DNA of 64,000 nucleotides from Amycolatopsis umgeniensis (lineage in GTDB: Bacteria; Actinomycetota; Actinomycetes; Mycobacteriales; Pseudonocardiaceae), in contig NZ_JACHMX010000001.1 in NCBI RefSeq assembly GCF_014205155.1, positions 1-64,000 of the forward strand. The letters run 5' to 3'. Shown here piece by piece: positions 59,967 to 64,000 of this stretch. A model generated the notes under the pieces. That model searched no databases and was not told the DNA's origin. It saw only the letters and a list, made by a program, of their open reading frames with translations. Positions within the stretch are counted from its first letter, which is position 1. Each line of letters opens with the position of its first letter. Position numbers and translations under genes: made by a program.

Positions 59967-60577
59967 ATGACCCCGCCCGCGCGCTGGAACCGGTACTGGG
60001 ACGGCAAATCCCGCAACTACGACCGGGAGATGCAGTTCCTCGACCGGAAGCTCTTCGGCGATTCGCGGGCGTGGGCCTGCGGCAAGGCCACCGGCGAGAT
60101 CCTCGAGGTCGCCGTCGGGACCGGCCTGAACCTGCCGCTCTACCCCGGCGACGTCATGCTCACCGGCATCGACCTCAGCGACGGCATGCTCGACATCGCC
60201 CGCGGCCGCGCCGAACGCCTCGGCCATCCGGTGACACTGCGGCGGGCCGACGCCCACGACCTGCCCTTCGACGCCGGTTCGTTCGACACCGTCGTCTGCA
60301 CCCTCGGCCTCTGCGCCATCCCCGACGACGGCAAGGCGTTGCGGGAAATGACGCGCGTCCTCCGGCCCGGTGGCCTGCTCATCCTGCTCGACCACATCGC
60401 GAGTTCGTCGCGCCCCGTCCGCGGTCTGCAATGGCTCGTCGAAAGGTCACCGTGCCGATGGCGGGCGAGCACTTCCTGCGGCGCCCGCTCGACAAGATCG
60501 GCGACCTCGGCCTGACCGTGGAGCTCCGGGAACGGTTCAAACTCGGCCTGGTGGAACGGCTCGTCGCTCGCAAGTGA
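59967..60577 (+). pseudogene. SAM-dependent methyltransferase with a late frameshift
   Basis: The frame from ATG 59967 (RBS GAAAGGAG) encodes a complete Rossmann core: ILEVAVGTGLNLPLYP, LTGIDLSDGMLDIARG, DLPFDAGSFDTVVCTLGLCA and REMTRVLRPGGLLILLDH. After LQWLVER the frame goes out (SPCRW...), while the next frame from about 60447 encodes the normal ending VTVPMAGEHFLRRPLDKI to GLVERLVARK. Loss of a single G in the AAAGG run at 60442-60446 would explain it. The unshifted product would carry 32 foreign C-terminal residues. It may be a sequencing error. Confidence 0.8.
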
Positions 60578-60619
60578 ACCTGTCATCGGAATTTCATCGA
60601 CGTCGCCGACCCTGGTGAC

Positions 60620-61048
60620 GTGACCTACCCTCAGCAGCCGCCCATCTGGCAGCAGTACCCCGTCGCGCCGCCGAAGAAGGCCCCGAAGACAGGGCTGATC
60701 TTCGGAGTCGCGGCCGCCGCGTTCGTCGCCGCCGTCGGAGGGATCGCGGTGACCGTGGCGATCACCACCGGCGGCACCGCTCCCGAAGTCGACCCCGACC
60801 CGTTCTCCGCACAGGCCGGAGACTGCATCTCCGCCGACGAGGACGCCGGGACCAACGGCGAATTCAGCGGCAGCGCCGTCCGGGTTCACTGCTCGGACGG
60901 TTCCGCCAACTACCAGGTGATCGCGCAACTGGAGTCCGGTGTCGGCGCGGACTGCAAGGACGTGCCCGGCTACGAGTACGGCAACCCGGTCGTCTACGAC
61001 TTCAAGTCGGGAATGTCCCGGGAACTCTGCGTCATGCCGAAGAAGTGA
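60620..61048 (+). CDS. Hypothetical membrane-anchored protein
   Basis: This 142-residue protein has a Pro-rich N-terminus (TYPQQPPIWQQYPVAPPKKA), one membrane helix (GLIFGVAAAAFVAAVGGIAV) and an outer domain with four Cys (AQAGDCISADEDAG, VRVHCSDG, GADCKDVPGY, RELCVMPKK). Similar short LppU/SCO3897-like actinomycete proteins occur; the role is unknown. The GTG at 60620 has a weak ribosome site. Confidence 0.78.
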   Translation: MTYPQQPPIWQQYPVAPPKKAPKTGLIFGVAAAAFVAAVGGIAVTVAITTGGTAPEVDPDPFSAQAGDCISADEDAGTNGEFSGSAVRVHCSDGSANYQVIAQLESGVGADCKDVPGYEYGNPVVYDFKSGMSRELCVMPKK

Positions 61049-61051
61049 CGC

Positions 61052-62104
61052 TCAGGACAGCGAACCCAGAACGGCCTGGGACTCGAGAAGACCGTCCTCG
61101 CTGGGCGCTTGTCCGGCGCCGAACACCCGTTGGTGTTGCTTCGCGCGGATGTCACGGTGGGCGTCCGCCGGCTTGTCGTAGCCGTAGCGCCGTCGTGCCT
61201 CCGCCGGAGTCAGGACCTCATCGGACAGCGGTGGGACGCCGAGGACGTACGGAGCGATGACCGGTACCGCGGACGGCGCCAGCAGGCGGGCGACCGCCAG
61301 TTTCAGTCGCGGGGTGCGATCGACGACGCCGTAGCCGAGCCGCAGAACCGGCCGGACGAGCAGATCGACGATCCGCGGCTGGGTGAACCCGCTGAGCTTC
61401 CGCATCCAGCGCGGCATGGTCGCGATCGTCCCGGCCCGCAGGAACCAGTTCACGAGCCAGAGTGCCGGAGCCAGCACCTGCGGCGCCGGCGGCAGGACCA
61501 CCTTCGCCGTCAAGAGATGGTCCATCATCTTCCGGGCCGCCTCGCTGACGGCGAGCCGGGGACGCATCCGCTCGAAGTACTCCCGGACGCCGTCGCGGGT
61601 GCGGGGGACGTCCGCGGGATCGCAGGTCTGGAACTCGGCGGCGACGGCGCACTCCTCCCAGTACTGATCTTCTTCGGCCGGGGTGAGCTTGCCCCCGCCG
61701 TACAACTCGTAGGCCTTGAGCACCGAATGCCAGCCGGTGAGCAGGATCCACAGCTGGGAGTGCGGATCGTTCGCGTCGTAGTGGTTGCCGCTGACGGGTT
61801 CGACGCCGATCGCCTTGGCGTGCACCTTCACCAGCACGTCCGCGGCCTGGGAGACCTTCCGGCTGTCGGCGAACGCGATCATGGCGAAGTAGCGGACCGT
61901 GCGGTCGTACCGGGTGCGCGGCCGCGCGTAGTTCGCACCGGTCTTGTCGACGGCGGCGATCAGCGCCGGGTCGAGCTCCTCCACCACGACGGAGCGCTGC
62001 AGCCCGGTGACGGCGGCCGTGACATGCCCCCACACCTTCCAGGTGACTGACCCAGGTCCGAAGAACCCGTGGTCCAGCATCGGTTCCACCGGTGTCGTCG
62101 TCAC
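61052..62104 (-). CDS. Oxygenase MpaB family protein (DUF2236)
   Basis: This 350-residue protein belongs to the DUF2236/MpaB-Lcp group. Visible marks are HGFFGPGSVTWKVWGHVTAA near the start, YARPRTRYDRTVRYFAMIAF, the WILLTGWHSVLKAYE segment, and the long helical C-terminus with AEARRRYGYDKP. Members include heme enzymes such as latex-clearing protein; the heme ligand cannot be assigned by eye. The GTG at 62104 follows GGAGG. A TetR gene is divergent and probably controls it. Confidence 0.9.
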   Translation of the reverse strand: MTTTPVEPMLDHGFFGPGSVTWKVWGHVTAAVTGLQRSVVVEELDPALIAAVDKTGANYARPRTRYDRTVRYFAMIAFADSRKVSQAADVLVKVHAKAIGVEPVSGNHYDANDPHSQLWILLTGWHSVLKAYELYGGGKLTPAEEDQYWEECAVAAEFQTCDPADVPRTRDGVREYFERMRPRLAVSEAARKMMDHLLTAKVVLPPAPQVLAPALWLVNWFLRAGTIATMPRWMRKLSGFTQPRIVDLLVRPVLRLGYGVVDRTPRLKLAVARLLAPSAVPVIAPYVLGVPPLSDEVLTPAEARRRYGYDKPADAHRDIRAKQHQRVFGAGQAPSEDGLLESQAVLGSLS

Positions 62105-62136
62105 GTCAGCCTCCTGTGCCCGCAATTAATACTGAT

Positions 62137-62155
62137 GCGTAGCAATATCCTACGC
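62137..62155. promoter_or_regulatory. Probable TetR operator between MpaB and TetR genes
   Basis: GCGTAG-caatatc-CTACGC, an inverted repeat centred between the divergent starts and next to AT-rich promoter-like sequence. Confidence 0.6.
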
Positions 62156-62183
62156 TAGAGTAGCTTTGTCCAGAGGAGGCCTG

Positions 62184-62825
62184 TTGACCAGCACGACACC
62201 GCGGAAACGCCGCGCCTACGCCGCGCGAGTGCCCGCCGAGCAACGCCGCACGCAAGTGCTCGACGCGGCACTGCACCTGGTGGTCGCCCGAGGTCACAAC
62301 GCCACGACCATGGACGCGGTCGCCGAACAGGCCGGCGTCACGAAACCCGTGGTGTACGGCCAGTTCCGCAGCCGGAACGAGCTACTCGCCGCACTACTGC
62401 GCCGCGAGCAGGAAGCCGCGCTTCAGCAGTTACTCGAAGTACTGCCGGGCGACCCGGGCAAGCTCCTCACCGAAGACGCGCCCGAGTTCATCGCGCGGAC
62501 GCTCGCCGACTTCCTCAGCGCCGTCCAAGAGACACCGGACCGGTGGTACTGCGTCGTCATGCCGATGGCGGACATGCCCGCCGAGTTCCACGCCGCCCGC
62601 GAGGCCGCGCGCACCATCGCTCTCGACCGCGCGGAGTCGCTGACGCGGTGGCTCCTCGAGGCCGTCGACGCCCCGGCGGAACTCGATCCGGAGATCGTCG
62701 CGCATACCGTCACCGCACTCTTCGAGATGGCCGCGAGGCTCGTGCTCACCGATCCTGGACGCTACCGGCCGGAGCGGTTCGTCTCCGCGATCCGGGCCGC
62801 GGTCGGCCTCATCCGGCCGAGGTGA
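62184..62825 (+). CDS. TetR family transcriptional regulator
   Basis: This 213-residue regulator has the HTH TTMDAVAEQAGVTKPVVYGQ and FRSRNELLAALL. The TTG at 62184 is chosen as start because GAGGAGG lies 5 bases upstream; the frame could begin at 62166. Its divergent neighbour is the MpaB-family gene. Confidence 0.9.
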   Translation: MTSTTPRKRRAYAARVPAEQRRTQVLDAALHLVVARGHNATTMDAVAEQAGVTKPVVYGQFRSRNELLAALLRREQEAALQQLLEVLPGDPGKLLTEDAPEFIARTLADFLSAVQETPDRWYCVVMPMADMPAEFHAAREAARTIALDRAESLTRWLLEAVDAPAELDPEIVAHTVTALFEMAARLVLTDPGRYRPERFVSAIRAAVGLIRPR

Positions 62826-62890
62826 CCTTGAACAGGTGGCGTGGGCATGCCGAGGTGCCCGTCGCCGGTGGGGTGGCGGGCTCCTCGGGG

Positions 62891-64000
62891 TCAGGCGGTG
62901 GCGCGGTGGAGGGTGTTGCGCCGGGCTCTTCGTAACGGGTCCAGATACTGGGGCGGGATGAACTCCGGCAACCCATCGGCCGCCATCCGGACCTGCCAGT
63001 CCCCGTGATGGATCAGCCGGTGGTGGAACCCGCACAGCAACACCAGGTTGCGGAGGTCGGTGGGTCCGCCGTCTGCCCAGTGATCAATGTGGTGGGCGTG
63101 GCAGTTCCGTGGCCTGCGGTGGCAGCCGGGGAAGGCGCAGCCTCGGTCGCGGATGTTGAGGGCTCGGCGCTGGGCTGGGGTGACGAACCGTTTCAAGCGC
63201 CCCACGTCCAGCGGCTCCCCGGCCGCGTTGAGCACGATGGGGAGCATGAGGCAGTCGCAGGCGGCCATTCTGGCTTCGCGGGCGGTCATGGTGCCGACGA
63301 AGTCCACGCAGGCGGTGCCGAGCCCGGTCTTGAGTTCCTCCAGCCCGATGGTCACATGGATGAGAGTCCGATAGCCGTTGGTCCCGGGCTGATCCGGGCA
63401 GGCGACCGCCAAGTCCAAGAGCTCGGCCCACGCATCGCCCTGGCGCTCGGACTTGGTGCGCAGGTCGGCTTGGCCGAACTCATCGACCGGCCGCGGGGCC
63501 GTATAAGCCTCCAGAGCCGCGGCGGTCCGGGCACCCAGTTCGTCGTCGAGGAGGCCGTTCAGTGTCCAGAACCCGTCCTTGCGGCGTTCCAGGGTGACTT
63601 CGCGGCTGGGTTGTTTGGGTTCGGGGTCTTTGGGTTCGTTGCCGTCGGGGTCGAGCCAGGCGAGCAGGTTGTCCCCGAGCTTCGAGACCTGCCGGGGCCC
63701 GGCGCCGCGGGCCAGATCGGCGAGGGTCTTCTCCGCACACTCCCGATCCTCCACCGAGGCGCCTGATGGGATCCGGGCCAGGATCTCCAGGATCTGCTTG
63801 ATCCGTTCACTCCCGATCGCGCCCTCGGCGGCAGCCACACCGGTCGCGGGAGCGACTGCGGGAACTTCGGTGCCGTCCAGGGCTCGGGTCGGGTTCAGCG
63901 CGATCGCTTGAGTCACGATCGGGCTGGCCTCACCCCGCGACAATCCGGCCACATCAGCGAACCACGCAGCCGTGGAACCGTAGCCGTAGAGGTCTTTCGC
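62891..64000 (-). CDS. DUF222/HNH endonuclease domain protein (partial)
   Basis: The C-terminal 369 residues of a 13E12-type DUF222 protein; the start lies beyond the right edge (the frame is open to the last base, reading AKDLYGYGSTAAWFADVAGL). The HNH nuclease motif is visible: CAFPGCHRRPRNCHAHHIDH and LCGFHHRLIHHGDW, with the two CxxC-like metal sites. These proteins occur in many copies in actinomycete genomes and may be selfish or defence nucleases; the function is not settled. Confidence 0.93.
   Translation of the reverse strand, partial: AKDLYGYGSTAAWFADVAGLSRGEASPIVTQAIALNPTRALDGTEVPAVAPATGVAAAEGAIGSERIKQILEILARIPSGASVEDRECAEKTLADLARGAGPRQVSKLGDNLLAWLDPDGNEPKDPEPKQPSREVTLERRKDGFWTLNGLLDDELGARTAAALEAYTAPRPVDEFGQADLRTKSERQGDAWAELLDLAVACPDQPGTNGYRTLIHVTIGLEELKTGLGTACVDFVGTMTAREARMAACDCLMLPIVLNAAGEPLDVGRLKRFVTPAQRRALNIRDRGCAFPGCHRRPRNCHAHHIDHWADGGPTDLRNLVLLCGFHHRLIHHGDWQVRMAADGLPEFIPPQYLDPLRRARRNTLHRATA

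Overview
The window looks like chromosomal DNA of a high-GC actinomycete. Many genes start with GTG, most stop/start junctions overlap as ATGA, and the gene content (2-methylisoborneol operon with encapsulin shells, a Pls-type polyamino-acid synthetase, ECF41 sigma factor, PadR, GlxA, a DUF222/HNH protein) points to Pseudonocardiaceae, most likely an Amycolatopsis-like organism. That placement is inference. No rRNA, tRNA, CRISPR array, IS element or replication origin was seen.

Layout. 1-1991 (minus) is a PaoABC-like molybdenum hydroxylase operon, cut by the left edge, with a divergent TetR gene (2214-2813). 2791-13125 (minus) is one tightly coupled nine-gene operon: cysteine hydrolase, HypE, HypF, sugar-nucleotide SDR, DegT aminotransferase, Nudix hydrolase, inositol-monophosphatase-like phosphatase, MFS exporter and a strongly reduced CarB-like protein. 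It carries the complete HypF/HypE carbamoyl-to-cyanide module, including the HypE C-terminal Cys, with no hydrogenase or hypABCD genes in the window, next to amino-sugar-type genes. This is the best candidate for an undescribed biosynthetic system. 13126-19658 holds a pyruvate oxidase, a cysteine hydrolase with divergent GlxA regulator, an ArsR regulator and small or secreted proteins. 19812-20585 is methionine aminopeptidase behind an AT-rich paired operator/promoter.

20947-27637 (minus) is a three-gene operon: aspartokinase, a Pls-like membrane NRPS, and a diaminobutyrate-type class III aminotransferase. Together they predict synthesis of poly-(2,4-diaminobutyric acid). 28354-29498 is a gene graveyard: a DUF3105 gene with an in-frame amber codon, an ABC-ATPase scrap and a frameshifted LuxR tail. 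29463-30756 is a PadR-led operon. 30808-32778 is an ECF41 sigma module in which the sigma gene and a carboxymuconolactone-decarboxylase-like gene share the same promoter motif.

33204-36983 encodes secreted proteins and a pentapeptide-repeat membrane protein. 37314-41065 is an ABC exporter beside a NarL-type two-component system. 41066-44453 holds TetR/NTF2, methyltransferase, DUF2891 and DinB genes. 44995-48159 includes a secreted S1 protease and small proteins. 48173-53449 holds an aldehyde dehydrogenase with divergent TetR, a Ca2+/H+ antiporter and a short NAD-dependent DNA ligase. 53636-58529 (minus) is the 2-methylisoborneol operon with two family 2B encapsulin shell genes. 58968-62825 holds an ArsR/CDF metal-efflux pair, a frameshifted methyltransferase, and an MpaB-family protein with divergent TetR. 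The right edge cuts a DUF222/HNH gene.

Two families of dispersed long palindromes occur between genes (20792-20840 with 32958-33006, and 20896-20939 with 53506-53558). Several clear operators and terminators are listed separately.
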